Assembly: GCA_003762715.1 (NCBI GenBank)
Contig: RIBJ01000030.1
Coordinates: 124,001-188,000 of the forward strand
Origin: Muribaculaceae bacterium Isolate-104 (HZI)
GTDB taxonomy: Bacteria; Bacteroidota; Bacteroidia; Bacteroidales; Muribaculaceae
Direction: 5' to 3'
DNA length: 64,000 nucleotides
Below the pieces are notes generated by a model. It searched no databases. It was not told where the DNA came from and was given only the letters and a program-made list of their open reading frames with translations. Both the position numbers and the translations under genes were made by a program. How positions within the stretch are numbered: position 1 is the first letter of the stretch; each line of letters opens with the position of its first letter. Below, in pieces: positions 18,385 through 27,745 of the stretch.

Positions 18385-19257
18385 TTAGCCGATAGTGTGG
18401 TTTGCAAGGAGTTCCTTGACGAGGTTTTCAATCGCTTCGTCGTTGTTTTCAAGCCGCAGGTTTTCTTTAGCGGTGAATACGACGTTCACAATGTTTTTAA
18501 CTTTTGTGGGAGAGCCGGGCATGCCTATCTGCTGGGGATCTGCCTCGACATCTGCCGCGCTCCATTCCTGGATGTGAAGTTCGGGGCGGCGTGAGTATAT
18601 TTCTTTGGCTGATTCGCTGAGCGCAGCAACGCCAGAGGGAGATGTGGCGTGTTTGAATTTCATGACGCGCATAGCGTTGCGAGGACGGCATTCGGCAGCA
18701 GAGCCGTTGACAGTAACCACGCAAGGCAGGGGAGCTTTGACAGTCTCGACACCGTTTTCAAGGCGGCGTTTTACAATGATGCTGCCGTTTTTGACATCAA
18801 GGATATCTTCAGCGTATGTTACCTGAGGCAGACCGAGTTTTTCAGCAATCTGAGGTCCAACCTGTGCGGTGTCGCCGTCAATAGCCTGTCTGCCGCCAAG
18901 AATAAGGTCTACCTTGCCCATTTTTTTGATGGCCTGGGCGAGGGAGTAGGAGGTGGCAAGGGTGTCGGCTCCGCCGAGTACTCTGTCAGTGAGAACAATG
19001 CCGCCGTCTGCACCACGGAAAATAGCTTCACGGATAACTTCGCTTGCGCGCGGAAGACCCATTGTGAGGATGTCGACTGTAGAGCCGGGATTGGCGTCCT
19101 TGATACGGAGCGCCTGTTCAAGGGCATTGAGATCCTCAGGGTTGAAGATGGCGGGGAGAGCGGCGCGGTTGATAGTGCCGTCCTCCTTCATTGCATCTTT
19201 GCCCACGTTGCGGGTATCGGGTACCTGCTTTGCGAGCACAACGATGTTTAGACTCAT
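18385..19257 (-). CDS. etfB: Electron transfer flavoprotein beta subunit
   Basis: A 290-residue ETF beta subunit, partner of EtfA. It opens with NIVVLAKQVPDT, carries LILGGRQAIDGDTAQVGPQIAEKLG (the nucleotide-binding signature) and ALPCVVTVNGSAAECRPRN-type segments. It is the first gene of the operon, 34 bp after the predicted transcription start. Its length, slightly above 250-260 for the usual form, is as seen in many anaerobes. Confidence 0.95.
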   Translation of the reverse strand: MSLNIVVLAKQVPDTRNVGKDAMKEDGTINRAALPAIFNPEDLNALEQALRIKDANPGSTVDILTMGLPRASEVIREAIFRGADGGIVLTDRVLGGADTLATSYSLAQAIKKMGKVDLILGGRQAIDGDTAQVGPQIAEKLGLPQVTYAEDILDVKNGSIIVKRRLENGVETVKAPLPCVVTVNGSAAECRPRNAMRVMKFKHATSPSGVAALSESAKEIYSRRPELHIQEWSAADVEADPQQIGMPGSPTKVKNIVNVVFTAKENLRLENNDEAIENLVKELLANHTIG

Positions 19258-19297
19258 ATTGTAATCAGTTTAGTGTAAGTTTTTATAATTTAGACTG

Positions 19298-19327
19298 CAA
19301 AGTTAGGTATTTTCAGCGAAAAAGCAA
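19298..19327 (-). promoter_or_regulatory. Promoter of etfB-etfA-acyl-CoA dehydrogenase
   Basis: On the minus strand TTG (19327-19325) is 19 bp ahead of TAACTTTG (19305-19298), a perfect -7 element, 41 bp before the etfB ATG. Confidence 0.75.
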
Positions 19328-19328
19328 T

Positions 19329-20732
19329 TCATTCATAGCTGCTTCCGTCGAAACAGTGTGTGCATACCTTGCATTTTGGCAGTCCGATTGATTCAATCAC
19401 GTTTTCAATGGAGCTGAATTTGAGGGAGCTGATTTTCAGCTGTTCGCGGATACGCTCTACCATGGCTTCGTATTTGGGGCTTCCGGTTTTGGCGTATTCG
19501 TCAAGGTGGGCATCGGGGTTGCCTTCGAGTTCGGCAATCACTCTGCGGGTAATTAGTTCCATGTCGCTTTTGGACGCGGTGAAGTTGAGGAACTTGCAGG
19601 GGTAGATGAGCGGCGGACAGCTGATGCGCATGTGTACTTCCCGGGCGCCTCCCTCAAAGAGGTCGGCAACGTTGTCGCGCAGCTGCGTGCCTCTGACAAT
19701 GGAGTCATCGCAGAATATCACCTTTTTGTTTTTCATCAAGGCTTTGTTCGGGATGAGTTTCATTTTGGCAACAAGCTCGCGGCGTTCCTGGGTGCTTGGG
19801 GTGAAGCTGCGGGGCCATGTCGGGGTGTATTTCACGATGGCGCGTTTGTAGGGCACATTCTTGCCTTCGGCATATCCGAGAGCCATGCCTATGCCGGAGT
19901 CGGGTATGGCGCTTACAAAGTCGGCTTCGGTGGAGTCTTTCTCGCCCATTGCGCAGCCGCAGGCGTAGCGCATCTCATCAACGTTTCTGCCTTCGTACTC
20001 GCACACCGGGTAGCCGTAGTATGTCCACAGAAACGCGCAAATCTGCATGTCGTTGCCGGGTGCCTTGAGCTGGCGCATGGAGTCAGCCGAGAATTCCACT
20101 ATTTCACCCGGTCCGACATTGTAGTGTACTGTGAAACCGAGGTTGGGAAACGCGCAAGTTTCGGATGTAGCGGCAAACGCGCCTTCTTTGTGTCCTATTA
20201 TAATAGGTGTGCGTCCGAGTCTGTCGCGTGCGGCTATGATGCTGTTTTCGAGCAGCAGGAGCATGGAGCAGCTGCCTTTTATTCTGCGGTAGACGTTTTC
20301 AATGCCGCTGACAAAGTCAGAGCCTTCGCTTATGAGCGCGGCAATCATTTCTGTGGGATTGATGATGTCGTAGCTGTGTTCGCAGAAGTGATGCCCTTTT
20401 GCAAGAAGCTCTTTTTCAAGTTCTTTGATGTTGTTTATTCTTGCAACTGTCACAATGGCGAATTTGCCGAGGTGGCAGTTGACTATGATAGGCTGCGCAT
20501 CGGTGTCGCTGATGACACCGATGCCGCAGTTTCCTGAAAACTCGTCAAGGTCGCTTTCAAATTTAGTGCGGAAATAGGAATTTTCAATATTGTGTATGGA
20601 ACGGTTGAAGATTCCGTCGTGACAAGTTGCCATACCTGCACGTTTTGTTCCCATGTGGCTGTTGTAGTCAACGCCGTAGAACAGTTCGTTTATGCATTTA
20701 GAGTGTTTGGCAACTCCAAAAAAACCTCCCAT
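19329..20732 (-). CDS. Amidophosphoribosyltransferase-like protein lacking the N-terminal Cys nucleophile
   Basis: A 467-residue PurF homologue. The phosphoribosyltransferase part is intact, with the PRPP loop VIFCDDSIVRGTQ at about 338-350 and TWPRSFTPSTQERR upstream. Cysteines including PCK near 379 and CKVCTHC near the end could bind an iron-sulfur cluster, as in Bacillus-type PurF. The N-terminus reads MGGFFGVAKH, where PurF has a catalytic Cys after propeptide removal; the oxyanion-hole HNGN region reads ARIN. The glutaminase half therefore looks dead. It may use free ammonia, another glutaminase, or have a regulatory role; another PurF may exist elsewhere. It follows purL by 12 bp. Confidence 0.85.
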   Translation of the reverse strand: MGGFFGVAKHSKCINELFYGVDYNSHMGTKRAGMATCHDGIFNRSIHNIENSYFRTKFESDLDEFSGNCGIGVISDTDAQPIIVNCHLGKFAIVTVARINNIKELEKELLAKGHHFCEHSYDIINPTEMIAALISEGSDFVSGIENVYRRIKGSCSMLLLLENSIIAARDRLGRTPIIIGHKEGAFAATSETCAFPNLGFTVHYNVGPGEIVEFSADSMRQLKAPGNDMQICAFLWTYYGYPVCEYEGRNVDEMRYACGCAMGEKDSTEADFVSAIPDSGIGMALGYAEGKNVPYKRAIVKYTPTWPRSFTPSTQERRELVAKMKLIPNKALMKNKKVIFCDDSIVRGTQLRDNVADLFEGGAREVHMRISCPPLIYPCKFLNFTASKSDMELITRRVIAELEGNPDAHLDEYAKTGSPKYEAMVERIREQLKISSLKFSSIENVIESIGLPKCKVCTHCFDGSSYE

Positions 20733-20744
20733 GTTTAGTTGATA

Positions 20745-23700
20745 TTATTTAGATGTTTTCTTTTCAATCCATTTGCGGGCGTTGATAAACGCGTCAATCC
20801 AGGGTGTTACCTCGTCATTGCGGTGTGATGCGGGATAGAATCCGCACTGCCAGGGGAATATGGCTCTTTCGAGGTGAGGCATCATGGCGAGATGGCGACC
20901 GTCGTCGGAGCATATTCCGGCGATAGCATAACGGCTGTCGTTGGGGTTGCCGGGGTAGGAGCTGTAGCTGTATTTTGCCACTACGTTGTACCTGCTCAAG
21001 GGCAGCGGCAGGTTGAAACGGCCTTCGCCGTGAGCAACCCATATGCCTGTTTTCATGCCAGAGAGGCTGCCGAACATCACAGAGTTGTTCTGAGGGATTG
21101 TTACACCAAGGAAGTTGCTTTCAAATTTGTGGCTTCCGTTGTGCTCCATCCGTGTACGTTTCTCGTGGTCGGGGTTGATGAGGTTGAGCTCAATCATGAG
21201 CTGGCATCCGTTGCAGATGCCGAGGCTGAGGGTGTCGGTGCGTTTGTAGAAGCGTTCAAGTGCCGATTTGGCTTTCTCATTCCATTTGAAGCCTCCTGCC
21301 CAGCCTTTTGCGGAGCCAAGAACGTCGGAGTTTGAGAATCCGCCGCAGAACACTATCATGTTTACATCGTCGAGTGTTTCGCGTCCGCTCATGAGGTCGG
21401 TCATGTGAACGTCTTTGACATCAAATCCGGCAAGGTAGAGGGAGTATGCCATCTCTCGGTCGCCGTTTACTCCTTTTTCGCGGATAATGGCGGCGCGTAT
21501 TCCGGATTTTTCATGTTTGCCGAGCGCTATGCCGCGGCTTTCGAGCTTGCCGTCAAATCCGGCAGGGAAGCGGTAGCGCACAGGCTGGCTCTTGTAGTTT
21601 GTAAAGCGAGCCAGCGCATGGCTTTCGCCGCTTTGCTCGCAGTCCATGAGGTAGGATGAACGATACCAGACGTCGCGCATGTAGTCTATGTCGACAAGGC
21701 GCTGTGTGCCGTCGTGGTTTATCAGCAGCACACGTTCCTTGCAGGTATTGCCTATGATTTTAGCTTTCGCTCCTGCGTTTTCAAGTACTTTCATCGCGCT
21801 GTCCACGCTTGAGTCGGCAACCTGTAGAACTATTGCGGGGTTTTCGGCAAACAGTATCTTCACAAGGTCGTTTTGACCTTCGGCGCAGAATGCGTCGGTG
21901 TTTATTTCAATGCCTCCGGTGGTGTTTGCAAATGCCATTTCAAGCAGTGTGGTTACAAGACCGCCTGCGCTTATGTCGTGAGCGGCAAGTATGCTTCCTC
22001 TTTTTACAAGGCGCTGTACTGCATTGAATGTAGCGGCAAACTGTGCTACATTTTTTACGGTCGGGGCATCGGAGCCGATGTGGTTGAGCGATTGGGCGAA
22101 CGCGCTGCCTCCGAGTCTGAGACTGTCGCCGGAGAAGTCCACATATATAAGTGTGCTCTTGCTGTTTCTGAGCACCGGAGACACTGTTTTGCGGATGTCG
22201 CTAACTTCGCCTGCGGCAGAAATTATTACTGTGCCGGGCGCAAACACTCTGTCTTCGCCGTATTTCTGGGTCATGGACAGGGAGTCTTTGCCTGTCGGGA
22301 TGTTAATGCCGAGCGCGCATGCAAACTCGCTGCATGCTTCTACAGCACGGTACAGCGCAGCGTCCTCACCCTGGTTTTTGCAGGGCCACATCCAGTTTGC
22401 GCTGAGAGATATTGATTCAAGACCTTTTTTGAGGGGGGCGCCTACAATATTTGTAAGGGCTTCGGCTATAGCCATTACCGAGCCTTTTGCAGAGTCGGCG
22501 AGCGCTATCTGCGGGGCGTGACCGATAGAGGTTGCTATGCCTTTGTGTCCGCGATAGTCGAGAGCCACCACGCCACAGTCGCTCAGCGGTAGCTGCAGCT
22601 CGCCCTGACACTGCTGCCTTGCGACTTTGCCGGTAACGGAACGGTCAACCTTGTTGGTGAGCCAGTCTTTACAAGCCACAGCCTCAAGGCTAAGCACGTC
22701 GCGGAGGTATTCTTCTATCTTGCTGTCCTGATACTCGACATCTTTGTAGGTGCGAACCTCGGTGTTGTCGGTCATTATTGTTTTGGGCGAGTTGCCGAAC
22801 ATGTCTGCCATAGCGAGGTCAATAGGACGTACACCATCTGTCTGCTCGAATACAAACCGGTCGTCGCCTGTGGTTTCTCCGACAACATAAAGCGGGCTGC
22901 GTTCTCTTTCGGCAATTTTGCTTACATATTCGATGTCTTTTTCGCGGATAACCATACCCATGCGCTCCTGGCTTTCATTGCCGACAATCTCTTTTGCGGA
23001 GAGTGTCGGGTCGCCTACCGGCAGCGAGCCCATGTAGATTTTGCCGCCTGTTGATTCAACGAGTTCGGAAAGTGCGTTAAGGTGACCGCCGGCACCGTGG
23101 TCGTGTATTGAAATTATGGGGTTGGTGTCGCTTTCAGCGAGTGCGCGTATAACGTTGCTCACTCGTTTTTGCATTTCCGGGTTGGCGCGTTGTATGGCAT
23201 TGAGTTCTATAGAGTTGTCATAGCTGCCTGTTTCTACGGAAGAAACGGCTCCGCCGCCCATGCCGATGCGGTAGTTGTCGCCGCCCAGTATCACAACTTT
23301 CTGTCCTGCTTCCGGCTCACCTTTGAGGGCATCCTTTCTTGCAGCGAAACCCACACCTCCGGCAAGCATTATCACTTTGTCGTAAGCGTACATGCGACCG
23401 TTTTCCTGGTGTTCGAAAGTGAGAAGCGAGCCGCAAATCAGTGGCTGACCGAATTTGTTGCCGAAGTCGGATGCTCCGTTAGATGCTTTTATAAGTATTT
23501 CGGCAGGTGTCTGATAGAGCCATACCCTCGGGTTCATCATCAGTTCCCAACGGTGTTCGGGAGACATGCGGGGGTATGATGTCATGTAAACGGCGGTACC
23601 TGCTATGGGCAGACTTGCCTTGCCGCCTCCAAGACGGTCACGAATCTCGCCTCCGCTACCGGTTGCCGCTCCGTTGAACGGTTCTACGGTTGTCGGGAAG

Positions 23701-24449
23701 TTGTGAGTCTCGGCTTTTAACGAGATAACGGTTTTTATAGGTTTTACATCGAAATAGTCGGGACGGTCGGGATTTGTGGGATAGAACTGGTCTATTTCAG
23801 GACCTTTTACAAAAGCCACGTTGTCTTTATAGGCAGACACAAGCCCGTTGGGGTTTTCCTGTGATGTTTTTTTGATGAGCTTGAACAGGCTCGACGGTTT
23901 TTCTTCGCCGTCGATTATGAATGTGCCGTTGAATATTTTGTGGCGGCAGTGTTCTGAGTTGACCTGTGAGAATCCGAAAACTTCGCTGTCGGTCAGGGGG
24001 CGTCCCAGTTTTTCGGCGAGTTTTCGCAGGTATTCTTCTTCTTCCGGGCTCAGTGCGAGACCTTCCGCTTTGTTGTATTCCGCAATATCCTCTATGTAGA
24101 CAATCGGTTCGGCAGTGCGTCCGGGGTTAAAAATGGAACCATTGAGACCATCGTATACTCTTTCGAGCATTTTGTCATGGCGCGGCGGGTTTTCTTTAGA
24201 AAGCAGGTATTGTTCTATACGGGTAATTCCGCTAATGCCCATGTTTTGGGTTATTTCAACGGCGTTTGTGCTCCAGGGGGTTGTCATTTCCTTGCGGGGA
24301 CCGACGAAAATTCCCTTTACAGACTTTGAAACCAGGGGCTTTGCGCCATCAAAAAGCCAGGAAAGTTTTTCGTTTTCCAGTTCTGAAAATTTGTGGTCTG
24401 TCTCCACGGCGATTACCGTTGAGTTACCTTTTTTAAAGAATACTACCAT
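20745..24449 (-). CDS. purL: Phosphoribosylformylglycinamidine synthase, single-chain
   Basis: A 1234-residue fused enzyme converting FGAR, glutamine and ATP to FGAM. Order: N-terminal PurS-like region, two AIRS-type ATP-binding modules (HDHGAGGHLNALSELVEST, then AHDISAGGLVTTLLEMAF) and a C-terminal class I glutaminase with the Cys nucleophile in LGICNGCQLM and HGEGRF near the end. SEHCRHKIFNG and KAETHNFPTTVEPFNGAATGSGGEIRD-type signatures confirm the family (quoted in part). It is the large proteobacterial and Bacteroidota form with PurQ fused. It has its own promoter and is followed by the PurF-like gene. Confidence 0.97.
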   Translation of the reverse strand: MVVFFKKGNSTVIAVETDHKFSELENEKLSWLFDGAKPLVSKSVKGIFVGPRKEMTTPWSTNAVEITQNMGISGITRIEQYLLSKENPPRHDKMLERVYDGLNGSIFNPGRTAEPIVYIEDIAEYNKAEGLALSPEEEEYLRKLAEKLGRPLTDSEVFGFSQVNSEHCRHKIFNGTFIIDGEEKPSSLFKLIKKTSQENPNGLVSAYKDNVAFVKGPEIDQFYPTNPDRPDYFDVKPIKTVISLKAETHNFPTTVEPFNGAATGSGGEIRDRLGGGKASLPIAGTAVYMTSYPRMSPEHRWELMMNPRVWLYQTPAEILIKASNGASDFGNKFGQPLICGSLLTFEHQENGRMYAYDKVIMLAGGVGFAARKDALKGEPEAGQKVVILGGDNYRIGMGGGAVSSVETGSYDNSIELNAIQRANPEMQKRVSNVIRALAESDTNPIISIHDHGAGGHLNALSELVESTGGKIYMGSLPVGDPTLSAKEIVGNESQERMGMVIREKDIEYVSKIAERERSPLYVVGETTGDDRFVFEQTDGVRPIDLAMADMFGNSPKTIMTDNTEVRTYKDVEYQDSKIEEYLRDVLSLEAVACKDWLTNKVDRSVTGKVARQQCQGELQLPLSDCGVVALDYRGHKGIATSIGHAPQIALADSAKGSVMAIAEALTNIVGAPLKKGLESISLSANWMWPCKNQGEDAALYRAVEACSEFACALGINIPTGKDSLSMTQKYGEDRVFAPGTVIISAAGEVSDIRKTVSPVLRNSKSTLIYVDFSGDSLRLGGSAFAQSLNHIGSDAPTVKNVAQFAATFNAVQRLVKRGSILAAHDISAGGLVTTLLEMAFANTTGGIEINTDAFCAEGQNDLVKILFAENPAIVLQVADSSVDSAMKVLENAGAKAKIIGNTCKERVLLINHDGTQRLVDIDYMRDVWYRSSYLMDCEQSGESHALARFTNYKSQPVRYRFPAGFDGKLESRGIALGKHEKSGIRAAIIREKGVNGDREMAYSLYLAGFDVKDVHMTDLMSGRETLDDVNMIVFCGGFSNSDVLGSAKGWAGGFKWNEKAKSALERFYKRTDTLSLGICNGCQLMIELNLINPDHEKRTRMEHNGSHKFESNFLGVTIPQNNSVMFGSLSGMKTGIWVAHGEGRFNLPLPLSRYNVVAKYSYSSYPGNPNDSRYAIAGICSDDGRHLAMMPHLERAIFPWQCGFYPASHRNDEVTPWIDAFINARKWIEKKTSK

Positions 24450-24489
24450 GCTGAGTGATAATGGTTGGTGAAATGGTTTGTTTTCGTTG

Positions 24490-24497
24490 CAAAATTA
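24490..24497 (-). promoter_or_regulatory. purL promoter, -7 element
   Basis: TAATTTTG on the minus strand is a perfect TAnnTTTG, 41 bp before the purL ATG. No clear -33 TTG lies at 19-21 bp; the long inverted repeat begins just beyond. Confidence 0.55.
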
Positions 24498-24521
24498 ATC
24501 AAAAAAAGTGGTCTGATGTTT

Positions 24522-24590
24522 AGAAACTGTTTAAATTTAATCCGAAATTTTTTATATAGTAAACCTCACAATTAAATTTAAACAGTTTCT
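24522..24590. repeat. 20-bp perfect inverted repeat with 29-base spacer upstream of purL
   Basis: Left arm 24522-24541 (AGAAACTGTTTAAATTTAAT) and right arm 24571-24590 are exact reverse complements; the AT-rich spacer is 24542-24570. A third partial copy, GGTTTAAATTTG, follows at 24597-24608. It lies between the end of the upstream membrane-protein gene and the purL promoter. No T-run makes it a textbook terminator. It could be a dispersed repeat, an mRNA 3' stabiliser or an operator. Confidence 0.8.
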
Positions 24591-24630
24591 TAGACCGGTT
24601 TAAATTTGTGTCATTCTGCTGATGATAATT

Positions 24631-25188
24631 TTAGAACCGGACTGTGTCGCGGCACATATTATCGGCAGGTCTTGCAATATTGTTTATGGCGTTTAAGGGC
24701 AAATACAGACCTGTTCCATGAAAGTTATGGAAGTGGATGAGCCACCCGTCGCGGAGGGTGTCTATGCGCGAAATTTCAGACCATTTTACGTTGTAGATAA
24801 CGGGGATGGCGTCTTCGTAAAGGTTTGAGGTTATTATCATTCGCTCGCAGGCGGTTATCTCAATTTTTTTTGGAGATACGGCTTTTTGAGCCAGAGGAGT
24901 AAGCAGCTGACCGGTGAACGCGCGGGCTATAATAACCGGGGCTATAAGAAATATAATCATGAGTGATACCAGCAGCCATCTTAAATCGACAGCCGAGGCG
25001 CACATGCAAATAGATGAGGGGAGTGCGAGAATCCACCAATTTTTACGGATGACTCTGCGTATTGCAAGAGCCACATATCGGGACGGCGGGGTCTTGTATA
25101 TGTCGGTACTGATAGTGGTGCCGGGAGTAATAATATCATCCGCCGTGCAGATACAGGCGGAGGATGTGGTGTCTTTGGGTTCAGTCAT
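24631..25188 (-). CDS. Small membrane protein, two hydrophobic segments (YcxB-like appearance)
   Basis: A 185-residue protein I do not firmly recognise. A polar N-terminus of about 50 residues is followed by two closely spaced hydrophobic segments (ILALPSSICMCASAV and LLVSLMIIFLIAPVII), then a soluble part with VKWSEISRIDTLRDGWLIHFH. That arrangement resembles the YcxB-like family of short membrane proteins, but this is a weak match by eye. Its ATG overlaps the DUF1015 stop by eight bases, so it is probably made with that protein. Function unknown. Confidence 0.6.
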   Translation of the reverse strand: MTEPKDTTSSACICTADDIITPGTTISTDIYKTPPSRYVALAIRRVIRKNWWILALPSSICMCASAVDLRWLLVSLMIIFLIAPVIIARAFTGQLLTPLAQKAVSPKKIEITACERMIITSNLYEDAIPVIYNVKWSEISRIDTLRDGWLIHFHNFHGTGLYLPLNAINNIARPADNMCRDTVRF

Positions 25189-26428
25189 CGAGTTTGTGGA
25201 TAACTAAACCGGAACGGAGCTTTGGCTCGAACCATGTTGTTTTAGGGGGCATTATGTTGCCGGAGTCGGCTATGTCCATGAGTTGTTTCATAGACACCGG
25301 GTACAGTGCGAGCGCCATTGCCATTTCTCCGGAGTCTACTCGTCGTTGCAGTTCTCCAAGTCCTCTTATGCCGCCCACAAAGTCGATGCGCTTGTCGCTA
25401 CGGAGGTCGTGAATGCCGAGTATGTCTCTCAGAATAAGATTGCTGGATATGGTGACGTCAAGCACTCCGATGGGGTCGCTGTCGTCGCAGCGTCCTTCGC
25501 GAGGGGTAAGGCTGTACCATTGTCCGGGCAAATAAAGAGCAAAGTTGTGCAGGGCTTCCGGTGTGTGGATTTCCGACCCTTTTGGCTGTACGGTGAAGTC
25601 TTTTTCGAGCGCAGCGAGAAACTGCTCCGCAGTCAGTCCGTTCAGGTCGCGTACCACTCTGTTGTAGTCAATGATTTTGAGGTGAGAGGCAGGGAATGCG
25701 ACAGCAAGAAAGTAGTTGTACTCTTCGTCTCCCCTGTGAGCCGGATTAGCCTTGGCTTTTTCATTTCCTACAAGCGCCGCAGCCGCGGTGCGGTGATGCC
25801 CGTCGGCTATGTACAGGTATGGGATTTTGTCAAATTCGGCGGTTATGGCGTCGATTGTATCGTTGTCGTCTATAACCCAGAAGTGATGACCGAACCCGTC
25901 GGGAGCCACAAAGTCGTATTCGGGAGTGCCGGCTGTGACTTTCTTTATAATGTTTTCCAAAGTGTCGTTGTCCGGAAATGCAAAAAAGACGGGTTCTACA
26001 TTGGCGTTGTTGACACGGACATGTTTCATTCTGTCCTCTTCTTTGTCGCGGCGTGTCAGTTCATGCTTTTTGATGCGTTCACTCATGTAGTCGTCGACAT
26101 TGGCGGCAACCACAATGCCGTACTGGGTGCGCCCGTCCATTGTCTGGGCGTAGACATAGTAGTGTTCTTTTTCGTCCTGAACAAGCCATCCTTGCTGTTG
26201 GAAAGCCTTGAAGTTGTCGGCGGCTTTGGTGTAGACTTTAGGGTCGTGCTCGTCAGTGCCCGGTTCGAAGTCGATTTCCGGCTTGATGATGTGGTATAGT
26301 GATTTCGGGTTGCCTTGCGCTTCGCTGCGTGCTTCTTCGGAGTTGAGCACATCGTAGGGACGCGAGGCAACCTCTGTCACCATTTCTTTCGGGGGGCGTA
26401 CCCCTCTGAAGGGCTTTACTTTTGCCAT
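25181..26428 (-). CDS. DUF1015 family protein
   Basis: A 415-residue protein matching DUF1015 from its start (KPFRGVRPPKEM, ASRPYDVLNSEEA) and its central IADGHHRTAAAA motif, with HELTRRDKEEDRMKHVR between. It is of normal length for the family. The biochemical role is not established to my knowledge; it is often found near serine or central-metabolism genes. Here it follows purA by 45 bp and overlaps the next membrane-protein gene by eight bases. I see no separate promoter, so it is probably part of the fur-purA transcript. Confidence 0.88.
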   Translation of the reverse strand: MAKVKPFRGVRPPKEMVTEVASRPYDVLNSEEARSEAQGNPKSLYHIIKPEIDFEPGTDEHDPKVYTKAADNFKAFQQQGWLVQDEKEHYYVYAQTMDGRTQYGIVVAANVDDYMSERIKKHELTRRDKEEDRMKHVRVNNANVEPVFFAFPDNDTLENIIKKVTAGTPEYDFVAPDGFGHHFWVIDDNDTIDAITAEFDKIPYLYIADGHHRTAAAALVGNEKAKANPAHRGDEEYNYFLAVAFPASHLKIIDYNRVVRDLNGLTAEQFLAALEKDFTVQPKGSEIHTPEALHNFALYLPGQWYSLTPREGRCDDSDPIGVLDVTISSNLILRDILGIHDLRSDKRIDFVGGIRGLGELQRRVDSGEMAMALALYPVSMKQLMDIADSGNIMPPKTTWFEPKLRSGLVIHKLDD

Positions 26429-26473
26429 AAAGTAATGTTTTTAAGGTATTTGATTCGGTAGTTTGCTGGCAAA

Positions 26474-27745
26474 TTATCTTTTGCGTTCAATGGTCTGCTG
26501 CCTGTCCGGACCCACGCTGACTATTGAAATCGGAGTGGCGAGTTCTTTTTCAAGGAATGCGATGTAGTCGTTGAACTCTTTGGGAAATTCGGTTTCGTCT
26601 TTCATTTTTGTCATGTCGGTTTTCCAGCCTGGCATTGATACATAAACAGGCTTTATTTCCACGCCGTCGACAGAGTAGGGGAAGTCGGTTACGGTTTTTC
26701 CGTCGATTTCGTATGCAACGCAAGCCTTTATTTCGTCAAATCCGTCAAGGACATCGCTTTTCATCATAATCAGCTGTGTAACGCCGTCAACCATTATGGC
26801 ATAGCGGAGAGCCACAAGGTCAATCCAGCCGCAACGGCGTTCGCGTCCGGTCACGGCTCCGTACTCGTGTCCGAGGTCGCGTATAAGTTTGCCGGTTTCG
26901 TCAAACAGTTCTGTCGGGAAAGGACCGCTGCCAACTCTGGTGCAGTAAGCCTTGAAGATGCCGAATACTTCTCCGATTTTGTTAGGCGCTACTCCGAGTC
27001 CGGTGCAGGCTCCGGCTGTGACTGTGTTGGATGATGTCACAAAGGGGTATGAGCCGAAGTCAACATCAAGGAGCGTGCCCTGGGCTCCTTCACAAAGCAC
27101 TTTTTTGCCGTCGGCAAGCGCGCGGTTTATTACGAATTCGCTGTCGACAATATCGTATGTGCGGAGGTAGTCTATCGCATCAAGCCATTTTGCCTCGGCT
27201 TCAGAAAAGTCGGGGTTTTCGCCCATGGCATTAAGTTGTGCCACATGACGTTTTCTCGCGGCTTCATAGCGCTGTTTGAAATCAGGGGCGAGGGCATCGC
27301 CGAGCCTGAGACCGTTGCGACTTATCTTGTCGGTGTATGTAGGTCCGATGCCTTTGCCGGTAGTGCCGATTTTGGCTCCGCCTTTGGCTTTTTCATTTGC
27401 AGCATCAAGAAGCCTGTGTGTAGGCATTATCAGATGGGCTTTCTTGGATATTTTTAGCAGAGGACGGATGTCGGCACCCGATTCGCCGAGTGCTTCAGCT
27501 TCCTCGCGGAATAGAACGGGGTCAAGCACAACGCCGTTGCCAATTATGTTTGTACGTCCTTGCTGGAAGATGCCTGACGGTATAGACCTCAGCACATATT
27601 TTTTCCCTTCAAATTCGAGGGTATGTCCTGCGTTAGGTCCACCCTGAAATCGTGCCACGAGGTCGTAGCGGGGTGTCAGCACATCAACAACTTTTCCTTT
27701 TCCTTCATCGCCCCATTGGAGCCCGAGTAACACGTCGACTTTCAT
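26474..27745 (-). CDS. purA: Adenylosuccinate synthetase
   Basis: PurA condenses IMP and aspartate with GTP to adenylosuccinate, the first committed AMP step. It is 423 residues. The N-terminal phosphate-binding loop WGDEGKGK (11-18) includes the catalytic Asp13, followed by GGPNAGHTLEF and GIGPTYTDKISR; GQ/VTGRERRCGWIDLVALRYA lies in the C-terminal half. The start ATG overlaps the fur stop as ATGA. Coupling purA to a Fur-type regulator is unusual in wording but may only reflect compact packing. Confidence 0.97.
   Translation of the reverse strand: MKVDVLLGLQWGDEGKGKVVDVLTPRYDLVARFQGGPNAGHTLEFEGKKYVLRSIPSGIFQQGRTNIIGNGVVLDPVLFREEAEALGESGADIRPLLKISKKAHLIMPTHRLLDAANEKAKGGAKIGTTGKGIGPTYTDKISRNGLRLGDALAPDFKQRYEAARKRHVAQLNAMGENPDFSEAEAKWLDAIDYLRTYDIVDSEFVINRALADGKKVLCEGAQGTLLDVDFGSYPFVTSSNTVTAGACTGLGVAPNKIGEVFGIFKAYCTRVGSGPFPTELFDETGKLIRDLGHEYGAVTGRERRCGWIDLVALRYAIMVDGVTQLIMMKSDVLDGFDEIKACVAYEIDGKTVTDFPYSVDGVEIKPVYVSMPGWKTDMTKMKDETEFPKEFNDYIAFLEKELATPISIVSVGPDRQQTIERKR

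Noticed and set aside
25283-26299. A 338-residue open frame antisense to DUF1015
   Set aside because: It mirrors the codon pattern of a well-supported gene on the other strand and shows no family features. Other long antisense frames (for example 19632-20537 and 49188-50141) were dropped for the same reason.
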